From NCBI RefSeq assembly GCF_006346325.1, contig NZ_VDYR01000001.1, forward strand, positions 186,001-250,000: a DNA stretch of 64,000 nt. Reading direction: 5' to 3'. Below, piece after piece: positions 9,104 through 17,701 of the stretch. Position numbers and translations under genes: made by a program. The notes under the pieces are model-generated. The model was not told the origin of the DNA and searched no databases. It saw only the letters and a program-made list of their open reading frames with translations. Numbering within the stretch: position 1 is the stretch's first letter; each line of letters begins with the position of its first letter. Origin of the DNA: Sphingomonas japonica. GTDB taxonomy: Bacteria; Pseudomonadota; Alphaproteobacteria; Sphingomonadales; Sphingomonadaceae.

Positions 9104-9184
9104 GGCACCGGCCCGCTCCCCCCACCCGGCCGCCCACGCAGAATATCCCAGATGGGCGGCCGGGTGGGGGAGCGGGCCGGTGCC
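9104..9184. repeat. long near-perfect inverted repeat (32-bp arms)
   Basis: Left arm 9104-9136 and right arm 9153-9184 are reverse complements over 32 bp with one extra C in the left arm. They enclose a 16-nt AT-richer loop. The arms are almost pure G+C. The repeat lies in the gap between the universal stress gene (leftward) and pdhC (rightward), and no T-tract follows on either strand, so it is not a classical intrinsic terminator. It could be a palindromic repetitive element or a structured leader of pdhC. Confidence 0.9.
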
Positions 9185-9312
9185 GTTTGGCGCGACCACG
9201 CGTTAGGTGGCCCGAAGCGACGCTTTGCGCAAGACCGCGCCCTTGACCCGATCCGACGGTACGGCAAAGAGGGCGTTCGAACCGGAACCCAACGACAGGA
9301 CCCCGCCCACCC

Positions 9313-10626
9313 ATGTCGATCGAACTCAAAATGCCCGCGCTTTCCCCGACGATGGAGGAGGGCACGCTCGCCAAATGGCTGGTGAAGGAGGGCGACAGCG
9401 TCAAGTCGGGCGATCTGCTGGCGGAGATCGAGACCGACAAGGCGACGATGGAGTTCGAGGCGATCGACGAGGGCGTCGTCGCGAAGATCGTCGTGCCCGA
9501 GGGCACCGACAATGTGAAGGTCGGCGCAGTGATCGCGGTGATCGCCGAGGAAGGCGAAGACGCTTCGGCGGTCGAGGCGCCCACTGGCGAGGCCAAGCCG
9601 GCTGCGCGGGCGGACAAGAGCGACGCGGACGCGGCGCGCAAGGATGAAGTCGAGGCCGAGAAGGAAACGCCCGCGGCAAAGCCGGACGGGGCGGCGGCTG
9701 GCGATCGGGTCAAGGCAAGCCCGCTGGCGCGGCGGCTGGCGGCGGAGAAGGGGATCGAGCTGTCGGCGCTGTCGGGTTCGGGACCGAACGGACGGATCGT
9801 GAAAGCCGATCTAGAGGGCGCGAAAGCGGGCGCGGCACCGGCCGCCAAGCCTGCCGAATCCGCCAAGCAGGCACCGGCGGCCGCACCGGCACCGGCCGCG
9901 ACGGGCGAGGCCAAGGCGGTGTGGTATGACGAGAGCATTCCGCACAGCGTCGAAAAGCTGTCGAACATCCGCAAGACGATCGCGCGCCGCCTGACCGAGG
10001 CGAAGCAGACGATCCCGCATATCTATCTGACGGTCGATATCCGCCTAGATGCGCTGCTGAAGCTGCGCGGCGAACTCAACAAGGGGCTCGAGAGCCGCGG
10101 CGTCAAGCTGTCGGTCAACGATTTGCTGATCAAGGCGCTGGGCGTTGCGCTGGAAGCGACGCCGAAGTGCAACGTCACCTTCCTGGGCAACGAGCTGGTG
10201 ACATATCACCGCGCCGACGTGTCGGTGGCGGTATCGACGCCGACCGGGCTGATCACTCCGATCATCCGCGACGCCGCCAATATCAGCCTGTCGAAGATCT
10301 CGACCCAGATGAAGGACCTGGCCGGGCGTGCCAAGGAGGGCAAGCTCAAGCCCGAGGAATATCAGGGCGGCACCGCGTCGATCTCGAACATGGGGATGTT
10401 CGGCATCAAGCAGTTCGACGCGGTCATCAACCCACCGCAGGGCATGATCCTGGCCGTCGGTGCGGGCGAAAAGCGCCCCTATATCGTCGACGACGCGCTG
10501 GGCGTCGCGACCGTCATGTCGGCGACCGGCAGCTTCGACCACCGCGCGATCGACGGCGCCGACGGCGCGCAGTTGATGAAGCTGTTCAAGGAACTCGTCG
10601 AGAGCCCCTTGGGCTTCATCGCCTGA
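9313..10626 (+). CDS. pdhC: pyruvate dehydrogenase complex E2, dihydrolipoamide acetyltransferase
   Basis: 437-residue E2 subunit that transfers acetyl groups from E1 to CoA. Order of domains: one lipoyl domain ([12 protein letters not shown], lipoyl-Lys43), an Ala/Pro/Lys linker, an E3/E1-binding domain ([19 protein letters not shown] near 137-156, [13 protein letters not shown]), a second Ala-rich linker, and the catalytic domain ([14 protein letters not shown], then SFDHRAIDG with catalytic His near 410). The single lipoyl domain and length fit the alphaproteobacterial type. lpdA (E3) follows 1.3 kb downstream on the same strand; E1 genes are not in the window. Confidence 0.95.
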   Translation: MSIELKMPALSPTMEEGTLAKWLVKEGDSVKSGDLLAEIETDKATMEFEAIDEGVVAKIVVPEGTDNVKVGAVIAVIAEEGEDASAVEAPTGEAKPAARADKSDADAARKDEVEAEKETPAAKPDGAAAGDRVKASPLARRLAAEKGIELSALSGSGPNGRIVKADLEGAKAGAAPAAKPAESAKQAPAAAPAPAATGEAKAVWYDESIPHSVEKLSNIRKTIARRLTEAKQTIPHIYLTVDIRLDALLKLRGELNKGLESRGVKLSVNDLLIKALGVALEATPKCNVTFLGNELVTYHRADVSVAVSTPTGLITPIIRDAANISLSKISTQMKDLAGRAKEGKLKPEEYQGGTASISNMGMFGIKQFDAVINPPQGMILAVGAGEKRPYIVDDALGVATVMSATGSFDHRAIDGADGAQLMKLFKELVESPLGFIA

Positions 10627-10636
10627 GCGAGCGGCA

Positions 10637-10849
10637 ATGGCGATCGCGCGTGTCCTGATCCAGATACTGCATACGCTGGCCGGGCTGCTCGCGGCCGCGA
10701 TGATCACGGGAGCGGCGGCGTGGGCGTATCCGCAGGGGCAGCGCGAAATCTGGTGGGTCGGCTATGCGGCGATGGTGGCGATCGTGCTGCTGTCGATCCC
10801 GCCGGTACGCCGCGCGGTAGAAGAGCGGGGCGTGCGCGATGACGGCTGA
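10637..10849 (+). CDS. small membrane protein, two predicted helices
   Basis: 70-residue protein with two hydrophobic segments (VLIQILHTLAGLLAAAMITG and WWVGYAAMVAIVLLSIPP) and a charged C-terminus (RRAVEERGVRDDG). It starts 10 bp after pdhC and overlaps the start of the thioesterase gene by 11 bp, which supports translation as part of the same operon. No family is recognised; a role in the inner membrane is inferred only from hydropathy. Confidence 0.65.
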   Translation: MAIARVLIQILHTLAGLLAAAMITGAAAWAYPQGQREIWWVGYAAMVAIVLLSIPPVRRAVEERGVRDDG

Positions 10850-11258
10850 AGCGGCGAGCCCGCCGACCGGCCAGCCGGCGATCCGGGTGACGACGATGCC
10901 CGCCGACGCCAATGCCTATGGCGATATCTTCGGCGGCTGGCTGATGAGCCAGATGGACATGGCCGCAGGGCTGGTCGCGGCACGCTATTCTAAGGGCCGC
11001 GCGGTAACGATCGCGATGGACGGGATGCAGTTCCACGCGCCGGTCGCGGTCGGCGACGAGGTGTCGGTCTATGCCGATCTGGTCAAGGTCGGTCGCACGT
11101 CGATGACGATCCAGGTCGAGGCGTGGCGGCGCGACCGGCACCAGGAGGAGCAATGCCGGGTGACGCAGGCGCGGTTCGTGTTCGTCGCGATCGACGAGGA
11201 CAAGCGGCCGCGGGTGATTGGACGGCTCGAGAACCCAGTTCTAGACGTAGCTCCGTAG
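10839..11258 (+). CDS. acyl-CoA thioesterase, YciA-type hotdog fold
   Basis: 139-residue hotdog-fold thioesterase that hydrolyses acyl-CoA. The family motif is visible as MPADANAYGDIFGGWLMSQMD (with catalytic Asp/Asn region), followed by MDGMQFHAPVAVGDEV and ADLVKVGRTSMTIQVEAW. Its length is typical of YciA. It overlaps the small membrane protein gene by 11 bp and sits in the pdh cluster, which would suit control of acyl-CoA or free CoA levels. Confidence 0.88.
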   Translation: MTAEAASPPTGQPAIRVTTMPADANAYGDIFGGWLMSQMDMAAGLVAARYSKGRAVTIAMDGMQFHAPVAVGDEVSVYADLVKVGRTSMTIQVEAWRRDRHQEEQCRVTQARFVFVAIDEDKRPRVIGRLENPVLDVAP

Positions 11259-11296
11259 AATATGTACCATCCGGTGACATTTTCGGAGCGGCGAGC

Positions 11297-11554
11297 GTGA
11301 AGATCGGGATCAAGGAATTTCGCGAGCGGTTGAGCGAGATTGCGCGCGGCGGGGAAGTCGTCGACATCACCAATCACGGGCGCATCATCGGAACTTTCAC
11401 GCCCCGCGTTCGCGATGCCGACAAGATGCGCGCGGCGGCGGAGTCCATCCGTCGCTGGCAGGAAGATATGAAGGCCACAGGCGTCGATCTTGAGGCAGAG
11501 CTCGCTGCGCTAGGCCTCGACCCCTGGGGTGAGCCGCTGGACGCGCGTGCCTGA
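11297..11554 (+). CDS. Phd/YefM-type antitoxin
   Basis: 85-residue antitoxin starting with GTG at 11297 after GGAG. The N-terminal DNA-binding part reads VKIGIKEFRERLSEIARGG and EVVDITNHGRIIGTFTP, typical of Phd/YefM repressors. The C-terminal part is helical and charged (AAESIRRWQEDMK, VDLEAELAALGL), as expected for the toxin-binding tail. The PIN toxin starts at the very next base after its stop codon. It likely autoregulates the pair. Confidence 0.85.
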   Translation: MKIGIKEFRERLSEIARGGEVVDITNHGRIIGTFTPRVRDADKMRAAAESIRRWQEDMKATGVDLEAELAALGLDPWGEPLDARA

Positions 11555-11983
11555 GTGCGGAACCTGGTCGTCGATGCCAATGTCATGGTCAGCGCGATCC
11601 TTGGTCGATCGCTGCCGCTGGTGCTCGACATCGCGCTAGAGACCGTGCTGATGGTGCCGACGCCGATGATCGCCGAGGCCAAGCGTAATGTCGCGAGGAA
11701 GCGCGGTGCCGAAGCGGCGGTGCACGTCGATACGCTGCTCGAACTGATCGCGCCGATCGACCCCTTCGCATTCGTGCATCTCGAACGCGAAGCGCGGGAT
11801 CGGTTGGACGCCGGGGGCCAGAGCGACTGGCCGGTGCTGGCAACCGCGCTCGCCTTTGAGGCGGACATCTGGAGCCGCGACCGCGATTTCTTCGGAACCG
11901 GGGTTGCGGTTTGGGCCACGCGCAATATCCGGCGTTCAGCAGCGACGCCGACCAATTTCGATGACGGAGCGACAAATGCCTGA
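11555..11983 (+). CDS. PIN-domain (VapC-like) toxin
   Basis: 142-residue PIN-domain ribonuclease. The acidic residues expected at the active site are visible: VVDAN (Asp7), PMIAEAKRN (Glu), GQSDWPVLATALAF (Asp) and WSRDRDF (Asp). The GTG start directly abuts the antitoxin stop, and the 3' end overlaps the lpdA start by 8 bp. PIN toxins cleave tRNA, rRNA or mRNA; the target here is unknown. Its place inside the pyruvate dehydrogenase cluster is unusual. Confidence 0.85.
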   Translation: MRNLVVDANVMVSAILGRSLPLVLDIALETVLMVPTPMIAEAKRNVARKRGAEAAVHVDTLLELIAPIDPFAFVHLEREARDRLDAGGQSDWPVLATALAFEADIWSRDRDFFGTGVAVWATRNIRRSAATPTNFDDGATNA

Positions 11984-13376
11984 CACCTACGACCTCATCG
12001 TGCTGGGCAGTGGCCCCGGCGGCTATGTCGCGGCGATCCGCGCGGCGCAGCTGGGGATGAAGACCGCGATCGTCGAGCGCGAATTGCTCGGCGGCATCTG
12101 CCTCAACTGGGGGTGCATTCCGACGAAGGCGCTGCTGCGCTCGGCGGAGATCCTCCATTATATGCAGCATGCCAAGGATTACGGGCTCAAGGCCGACGGG
12201 ATCAGCGCCGACCTCGACGCGGTGGTCAAGCGCTCGCGCGGTGTGTCGAAGCAGCTCAACCAGGGCGTCACCCACCTGATGAAGAAGAACAAGATCGCCG
12301 TGCATATGGGCGAGGGCAGGCTGACCGGAAAAGGCACGCTGTCGGTGACCGACAAGGACGGCAAGAAAACCGATCTGTCGGCCAGGAACATCATCGTCGC
12401 GACCGGCGCGCGGGCGCGTGACCTTCCGGGCACGCCGGCCGACGGCAAGCGCATCTGGACCTATCGCCACGCGATGGTGCCGCCCGAAATGCCGACCAAG
12501 CTGCTCGTCATCGGATCGGGCGCGATCGGGATCGAATTCGCCAGCTTCTACAACGACATGGGCGCCGAGGTGACCGTGGTCGAGATGATGGATCGGATCG
12601 TGCCGGTCGAGGATGCCGATGTGTCAGCGTTCCTCGAAAAATCCCTGAAGAAGCAGGGCATGACGATCCTGACCGGCGCGGGCGTCAGCGACGTCAAGCC
12701 GGGTGGCAGCGGCGTGACGGCGAAGATCAAGGACAAGGCGGGGAAGGAGGAGACGAAGGAGTTCAGCCACGTCATCGTCGCGATCGGCATCGTGCCGAAC
12801 ACCGCCGATATCGGGCTGAAGGAAATGGGCGTCCAAATGGACGATCGCGGCTTCCTCAAGACCGACGCGATGTGCCGCACCAATGTCGAGGGGCTATGGG
12901 CGATCGGCGACATCACCGCGCCGCCCTGGCTGGCGCACAAGGCGAGCCACGAAGGCGTGATCGCGGTCGAGGCGATCGCGGGCAACCATCCGCACGCGAT
13001 GGACCCGCTCAATATTCCGGGCTGCACCTATTGCCATCCGCAGGTCGCCAGCGTCGGGCTGACCGAGGCCAAGGCCAAGGAAGCCGGGTACGAGCTGAAG
13101 GTCGGGACCTTCCCCTTCATCGGCAACGGCAAGGCGATCGCGCTGGGCGAGGCGGAAGGCTTCATCAAGACGGTGTTCGACGCCAAGACCGGTGAATTGC
13201 TGGGCGCGCACATGGTCGGCGCGGAAGTCACCGAGCTGATCCAGGGCTATACTGTGGGCAAGACGCTCGAGACTACCGAGGCGGAGTTGATGGAGACGGT
13301 GTTCCCGCATCCGACGCTGTCCGAGATGATGCACGAGAGCGTGCTCGCGGCCTATGGCAAGGCGCTGCATATCTAG
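11976..13376 (+). CDS. lpdA: dihydrolipoyl dehydrogenase (E3)
   Basis: 466-residue flavoprotein that reoxidises dihydrolipoamide and reduces NAD. FAD-binding GSGPGG sits at 11-16, and the redox disulfide CLNWGC is Cys42/Cys47. The NAD-binding VIGSGAIGIEFASF, the FAD-binding LWAIGDI, and the interface motif HPTLSEMMHE with catalytic His-Glu follow. ATG 11976 is chosen because GGAG lies 7 bases upstream; ATG 11961 (MTERQMPDTY) is possible. It overlaps the PIN toxin gene by 8 bp and so shares its transcript. Confidence 0.95.
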   Translation: MPDTYDLIVLGSGPGGYVAAIRAAQLGMKTAIVERELLGGICLNWGCIPTKALLRSAEILHYMQHAKDYGLKADGISADLDAVVKRSRGVSKQLNQGVTHLMKKNKIAVHMGEGRLTGKGTLSVTDKDGKKTDLSARNIIVATGARARDLPGTPADGKRIWTYRHAMVPPEMPTKLLVIGSGAIGIEFASFYNDMGAEVTVVEMMDRIVPVEDADVSAFLEKSLKKQGMTILTGAGVSDVKPGGSGVTAKIKDKAGKEETKEFSHVIVAIGIVPNTADIGLKEMGVQMDDRGFLKTDAMCRTNVEGLWAIGDITAPPWLAHKASHEGVIAVEAIAGNHPHAMDPLNIPGCTYCHPQVASVGLTEAKAKEAGYELKVGTFPFIGNGKAIALGEAEGFIKTVFDAKTGELLGAHMVGAEVTELIQGYTVGKTLETTEAELMETVFPHPTLSEMMHESVLAAYGKALHI

Positions 13377-13386
13377 CGGAACCAGC

Positions 13387-14322
13387 ATGACCGACCACGC
13401 CACCGGCACGCACGTCTTCACCCCCGATCCGCGCAACGATGCGGTGCTGATCGACGTCGACGGGGCGCTGCTGCCGCGACCGCAGGCGATGGTGTCGGTG
13501 TTCGATTCAGGCTTCATGCTCGGCGACGGGGTGTGGGAGGGCTTGCGTGTCCATCGCGGGCGGATCGCGTTTCTCGACCGGCACCTCGACCGGCTCTATG
13601 CCGGGGCCAAGGCGATCCTGATGGATATCGGCATCGACCGCGCCGCACTGACGCGACGGCTGTATGCGGCGCTCGATGCCAATGCCATGGACGGCGAGGG
13701 CGTGCATATCCGGCTGATGGTGACGCGCGGGGTTCGATCGACCCCGTACCAGGACCCGCGCGTCGTGATCTCGCCTGCGACGATCGTCATCATCCCCGAA
13801 TGGAAGACGCCCGCGCCCGAAACCGCGACGCGGATGCTGAACCTGTTCACCGTGCATGTCCGAAGGGGCTATCCGGATGTGCAGGACCCCAAGCTCAATT
13901 CGCATTCCAAGCTCAACTGCATCACCGCGTGCATCCAGGCGGCGCAGGCGGGGGCCGACGAGGCGCTGATGCTCGACCCGCACGGGTTCGTGGCGACGTG
14001 CAACTCGACGCATTTCTTCATCGTGCGCGGTGGCGAGGTGTGGACCTCGAGCGGGGACTACTGCCTTGACGGGATCACCCGGCGGATCGTGATCGAGGTC
14101 GCGCGCGAAGCGGGGATCCCGGTGTTCGAGCGCAATTTCTCGCTGTCCGATGTCTATGGCGCGGACGAGGCGTTCACGACGGGCACGTTTGCGGGCGTCG
14201 CGCCGGTGGGCGTGGTCGACGGGCGGGTGCTGGGGACCGAGCGCGGGGCGATGGTGGCGCGGTTGCAGGCGCTGTACCGCGCGCGGATCGAGGCGGACGT
14301 GGCGAGCGCCGTGAGGCCATGA
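13387..14322 (+). CDS. class IV PLP-dependent aminotransferase
   Basis: 311-residue fold-type IV transaminase (branched-chain or D-amino-acid aminotransferase family). FDSGFMLGDGVWEGLRVHRGRI is the N-terminal signature, KLNSHSKLN includes the probable PLP Lys, and the C-terminal DEAFTTGTFAGVAPV is the class IV motif. The ATG at 13387 is used, 10 bp after lpdA. Its stop overlaps the next start as ATGA, so the two products are probably made together. Substrate specificity (BCAA, D-amino acid or another) cannot be decided. Confidence 0.88.
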   Translation: MTDHATGTHVFTPDPRNDAVLIDVDGALLPRPQAMVSVFDSGFMLGDGVWEGLRVHRGRIAFLDRHLDRLYAGAKAILMDIGIDRAALTRRLYAALDANAMDGEGVHIRLMVTRGVRSTPYQDPRVVISPATIVIIPEWKTPAPETATRMLNLFTVHVRRGYPDVQDPKLNSHSKLNCITACIQAAQAGADEALMLDPHGFVATCNSTHFFIVRGGEVWTSSGDYCLDGITRRIVIEVAREAGIPVFERNFSLSDVYGADEAFTTGTFAGVAPVGVVDGRVLGTERGAMVARLQALYRARIEADVASAVRP

Positions 14323-15050
14323 CGGTTCGCATCGCGATGTGGTCGGGGCCGCGCAACCTGTCGACCGCGCTGATGCGCAGTTTTTCGAGCCGGGCGGACT
14401 GCGCGGTGAGCGACGAGCCCTTTTACGGCTGTTTCCTCAAGGCAAGCGGCGAGCCGCACCCGCTCGCCGCCGAAACCATCGCCAGCATGGACTGCGACTG
14501 GCGAACCGTGCTTGCGACACAGTCTGGCGATGCGCCGGGCGATCGGCCGATCTGGTATCAAAAGCACATGCCGCATCACATGATCGGCCCGGTGACGATC
14601 GCCGACATGCCGGCGCATCGCCATGCCTTCCTGATCCGCGCGCCGCAGCGTTTCGTGGCGAGCTATCGCGCCAAGAACGAGCTGCGAAGGCCCGAACTGC
14701 TCGGCTTTGCGCAGATGCGCCGCTATTTCGAGCGCGAGGCGGATCGGATCGGCCGCGCCCCGCCGGTGGTCGATAGCGACGATATCCTCGCCGATCCGGC
14801 AGCGCTGCTGCGCGTGCTGTGCGACGCACTGGCGATCCCCTGGGACCCGGCGATGCTGAGGTGGCGCGAGGGACCGCATCCCGAGGACGGCGTATGGGGC
14901 AGGCACTGGTACGACCAGGTCAACCGTTCCACCGGTTTCGGCCGCCCGCCTGGGCCGTTGCCGCGGCTGGAAGGCGATTATGCAGCGGTGGCGGATGCGT
15001 GCGCCGACGACTATGCGGCGATGGCAGCGCACCGGATCACCGCGCGCTGA
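14319..15050 (+). CDS. sulfotransferase-like protein coupled to the aminotransferase
   Basis: 243-residue protein with a P-loop-like start (MWSGPRNLSTALMRSF) resembling the PAPS-binding loop of sulfotransferases, a conserved RAPQRFVASYRAKNEL segment similar to the 3'-phosphate-binding R/S motif, and the C-terminal WYDQVNRSTGFG. The start codon overlaps the aminotransferase stop (ATGA). The small sulfotransferase-like fold could bind a phosphorylated nucleotide or amino acid derivative. Its function with the aminotransferase is not known to me. The 3' end overlaps the convergent GFA gene by 14 bp. Confidence 0.75.
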   Translation: MTVRIAMWSGPRNLSTALMRSFSSRADCAVSDEPFYGCFLKASGEPHPLAAETIASMDCDWRTVLATQSGDAPGDRPIWYQKHMPHHMIGPVTIADMPAHRHAFLIRAPQRFVASYRAKNELRRPELLGFAQMRRYFEREADRIGRAPPVVDSDDILADPAALLRVLCDALAIPWDPAMLRWREGPHPEDGVWGRHWYDQVNRSTGFGRPPGPLPRLEGDYAAVADACADDYAAMAAHRITAR

Positions 15051-15489
15051 ATTCCTGAACGATCGGCCCCATTGCTTCGATCGGCGGAAACGCGTCGAAC
15101 TTGTGGGGTGCGGGGGTGTCGGCCCAGGGAAGTTTCTCGGCAACGAAGGTTTCGACGAACGGCACGAAAGCCGCAGCATCGTCGAGTAAGGTAGCGCGGA
15201 CGTTGATGAACCCCATGTCGCTGGCAAAGGTCGTGAACAGCCAGCTCTTGCAGGCATCGCAGTGATGGTGGTGCAGATCGCCGGTGCCGAGCCCGCCGCG
15301 CACCGTCTCACCCGCGACGACTTCGAAGCCGTCGGTCGGGATGGCGACGCTGGTCGAGAACGCGCTGCCGGTCATTTTCTGACAGCCGGTGCAGTGACAT
15401 GCCATCGTCAGCATCGGCGCGGCGGTCACACGGAAGGCGACCGCGCCGCAGCGGCAGCTTCCCTCGGTAGGCTGGACGGGTTCGGCCAT
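15037..15489 (-). CDS. GFA family zinc protein (glutathione-dependent formaldehyde-activating-like)
   Basis: 150-residue Mss4-like zinc-binding protein of the GFA/CENP-V family. The cysteine ligands are visible as CRCGAV near 12-17, CHCTGCQ near 32-38 and CDACKS near 78-83. Members include a proposed glutathione-formaldehyde enzyme, but most are uncharacterised. It is convergent with, and overlaps by 14 bp, the sulfotransferase-like gene, and is divergent from the MAPEG gene with 74 bp between. Confidence 0.87.
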   Translation of the reverse strand: MAEPVQPTEGSCRCGAVAFRVTAAPMLTMACHCTGCQKMTGSAFSTSVAIPTDGFEVVAGETVRGGLGTGDLHHHHCDACKSWLFTTFASDMGFINVRATLLDDAAAFVPFVETFVAEKLPWADTPAPHKFDAFPPIEAMGPIVQEFSAR

Positions 15490-15563
15490 GCAATGCTCCT
15501 AGCTCGACGGATCGTCAGCGACCCGGCATCGTCGGCGCTTACCAAGAATCGGAAGGAAGTTCG

Positions 15564-15992
15564 ATGGTGTTGCCGATCCTGTGGCCGACATTGGCGCTGG
15601 TCGCCCTGATCTTCGCGGTGTGGTTCACGCTGTTCGTCCAGCGCATCGGGCATATGCGGCGCCATCCCCCCACGGCCGAGGATTTCGCGAGCGGCGGAGC
15701 GGCACTGCGCTATTTCCGGCCGGTCGAGATGCCGGCCAACAACCTGGCCAATCTGTTCGAGATGCCGGTGCTGTATTTCGCGCTGGTGCCGCTGTTGCTC
15801 GTGACCTCGCATGCCGGGCATGTCCAGGTGACGCTCGCATGGGCGTATGTCGCGCTGCGCGCGGTTCACAGCTATGCGCATATCGCCGCCAAACAGGTCC
15901 GGCCGCGCTTCATGGCGTATCTCGCGTCATGTGCGGTACTGGCGGCGATGTGGATCGGCTTCGCGATCGACATGGCGCGCGCAACCGGTTGA
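15564..15992 (+). CDS. MAPEG family membrane protein
   Basis: 142-residue integral membrane protein with about four hydrophobic helices and the MAPEG pattern PANNLANLFEMPVLYFAL near residues 53-70, followed by AYVALRAVHSYAH. MAPEG proteins include glutathione transferases and eicosanoid enzymes; bacterial members are mostly uncharacterised. AAGGAAG precedes the ATG at 15564. No partner gene is evident apart from the divergent GFA gene, another glutathione-linked family. Confidence 0.85.
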   Translation: MVLPILWPTLALVALIFAVWFTLFVQRIGHMRRHPPTAEDFASGGAALRYFRPVEMPANNLANLFEMPVLYFALVPLLLVTSHAGHVQVTLAWAYVALRAVHSYAHIAAKQVRPRFMAYLASCAVLAAMWIGFAIDMARATG

Positions 15993-16034
15993 GGCATCGT
16001 TGGTTGTCCGCGCATCCGACAGGAGTAAGTTGCC

Positions 16035-16286
16035 ATGACCATTCGCACCGCCGCCCTGATCCTGCCGCTTGCCGCCCTGCTCGGCGCGTGCGGCGACGAG
16101 GCTGATGCCCCCGTCACCAACGATGTGGTGCTGACCGAACCGCTGCCGGATGCAGCGCCGGCGGCGGGTGCCATGCCCAGCCCACCGGCTAATAGCACTA
16201 TGACGCGCGAACAGGTGTCGGACGCGATGGCCAGCGGCGACTGGAACACGACCGGAGCCGAACCGGCCCCAGTCAACGCGCAATAG
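16035..16286 (+). CDS. small lipoprotein of unknown function
   Basis: 83-residue protein with a lipoprotein signal (AALILPLAALLGACGDE, lipobox LGAC, Cys about 19). It then has a flexible Ala/Pro-rich stretch and a C-terminal MTREQVSDAMASGDWN. AGGAG precedes the ATG at 16035. It is probably anchored in the inner or outer membrane. No family is recognised. Confidence 0.68.
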   Translation: MTIRTAALILPLAALLGACGDEADAPVTNDVVLTEPLPDAAPAAGAMPSPPANSTMTREQVSDAMASGDWNTTGAEPAPVNAQ

Positions 16287-16393
16287 CGAGCGGCTGCCGA
16301 TCCAATCGCGATGTTGCGCCGACGGCCCGTCCGGCGGAGTGGATCAAGCGTTCATTCCTCGCGACGGGAGCGCTAAACATCGGAGAAATAATC

Positions 16394-16419
16394 GGAACAT
16401 CCCGCCCGAGCATGCGCTT
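16394..16419 (+). promoter_or_regulatory. candidate EcfG-type (general stress) promoter
   Basis: GGAAC at 16394-16398, a 17-bp spacer and GCTT at 16416-16419 resemble the alphaproteobacterial EcfG consensus GGAAC-N16/17-CGTT, with one mismatch in the -10. It lies about 60 bp before a DUF892 stress-type gene, a usual member of that regulon. Confidence 0.35.
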
Positions 16420-16477
16420 GTGGGGTCGCGGCCGGCGCAATGGCGCGCGCCGCATGACACCAACGGGAGACGCGATC

Positions 16478-16993
16478 ATGGGCCTTTTCACCAAGGATAT
16501 CGAGACGCTCGACGACCTGTTCGTTCATACGCTTCAGGACATCTATTATGCCGAGAACCAGATCACCAAGGCGCTGCCGAAGATGATCGAGAAGGCCACG
16601 GCCCCCGAACTCAAGGGGGGCTTCGAGACGCATCTGCGCGAAACCGAAGGCCAGATCGCACGGCTGGAACGCGCCTTCCAGATGCTCGATCTTTCACCCA
16701 AGGCCGTGACCTGTCCGGCGATCGACGGCATCATCAAGGAAGCCAATGAACTGGCGGGCGACATCGCCGACAAGTCGGTGCTCGACGCGGGGTTGATCGC
16801 ATCGGCGCAGGCCGTCGAGCATTACGAGATCACCCGGTACGGCACCCTGGTCGCCTGGGCCAAGCAACTCGGGCGCGGCGATGTCGCGAGCCTGCTGGCC
16901 GAGACGCTTGAAGAAGAGCGCGCGACCGACGAAAAGCTGACAACGATGGCCGAGAGCCGCGTCAACCGGGCGGCCGAGGCCGTTACGGCATAG
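16478..16993 (+). CDS. ferritin-like DUF892 protein (YciE/YciF type)
   Basis: 171-residue four-helix protein. LDDLFVHTLQDIYYAENQITKAL near the N-terminus and HLRETEGQIARLERAF hold the Glu/His residues that would bind a di-metal centre. AQAVEHYEITRYGTL and TLEEERATDEKLT supply the second half. Family members are induced by stress. ATG 16478 follows GGGAGA by a good distance; an extension back to 16412 has no family similarity. A hairpin follows the stop. Confidence 0.88.
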   Translation: MGLFTKDIETLDDLFVHTLQDIYYAENQITKALPKMIEKATAPELKGGFETHLRETEGQIARLERAFQMLDLSPKAVTCPAIDGIIKEANELAGDIADKSVLDAGLIASAQAVEHYEITRYGTLVAWAKQLGRGDVASLLAETLEEERATDEKLTTMAESRVNRAAEAVTA

Positions 16994-17002
16994 ACCTTAA
17001 GC

Positions 17003-17031
17003 ACCGGCGCGGGCAGGACGCCTGCGCCGGT
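17003..17031 (+). terminator. stem-loop after the DUF892 gene
   Basis: The sequence from 17003 to 17031 forms a 12-bp stem (one G-T pair) with a 5-nt loop. No T-tract follows, so it is a weak or factor-assisted terminator, or an RNA-stabilising 3' hairpin. Confidence 0.5.
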
Positions 17032-17176
17032 CGCTGCCGCGGCGGCCTCCACCCCGCCCCCATTGACCACCTGTGCCCCCATTGTTAAAGGCGCGTCCGT
17101 CCCGCATCGGACGCTTGCCGATTCTTTCGGCGGGTGGCCCGTGGTCGCGGGGCAGAGCTGAACGTTGTTGGAGACG

Positions 17177-17224
17177 AAGGCCCGGGGGGTCGATTGACCG
17201 CCCCGGCCTTGCTGTATTTTTCAA
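17177..17224 (+). terminator. hairpin with T-run in the rpsL leader
   Basis: An imperfect stem (17177-17191 with 17196-17210) is followed by GCTGTATTTTTC. It resembles an intrinsic terminator or attenuator about 60 bp ahead of rpsL. It could end upstream transcripts or adjust str operon expression. Confidence 0.5.
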
Positions 17225-17284
17225 AGTGGCTCCGACAAAGTAACCGCCGGCAAGTGGCCGGTAACTCAAAAGGTGAAGGGCTTC

Positions 17285-17656
17285 ATGCCGACGATCAACC
17301 AGTTGGTCCGCAAGGGCCGCGACCCGCAGAAGGCCAAGAGCAAGGTCCCTGCGATGGACGCAAACCCGCAGAAGCGCGGCGTTTGCACGCGCGTCTATAC
17401 GACGACTCCGAAGAAGCCGAACTCGGCTCTGCGCAAGGTGGCCAAGGTTCGCCTGACCAACCAGCGCGAAGTCATTTCGTACATCCCGGGCGAAGGCCAC
17501 AACCTGCAGGAGCACAGCGTCGTGCTGATCCGCGGTGGCCGCGTTCGCGATCTTCCCGGTGTGCGCTACCATGTGCTGCGCGGCGTCCTCGATACCCAGG
17601 GTGTCAAGGATCGCAAGCAGTCCCGCTCGAAGTACGGCGCCAAGCGTCCGAAGTAA
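17285..17656 (+). CDS. rpsL: 30S ribosomal protein uS12
   Basis: 123-residue S12, a decoding-centre protein and the streptomycin-resistance locus. [11 protein letters not shown] starts the protein. The conserved [13 protein letters not shown] contains Lys43 in its wild-type form, and [13 protein letters not shown] carries the position equivalent to Lys88 as Arg/Asp context typical of the family. ATG 17285 is the family start, although four extra in-frame codons lie upstream. It is the first gene of the str operon, with rpsG 45 bp downstream. Confidence 0.98.
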   Translation: MPTINQLVRKGRDPQKAKSKVPAMDANPQKRGVCTRVYTTTPKKPNSALRKVAKVRLTNQREVISYIPGEGHNLQEHSVVLIRGGRVRDLPGVRYHVLRGVLDTQGVKDRKQSRSKYGAKRPK

Positions 17657-17701
17657 GCCGGCCCGAATGGGTCATCTGGCTGAAGTTAAGAGGAAACGAA
17701 C

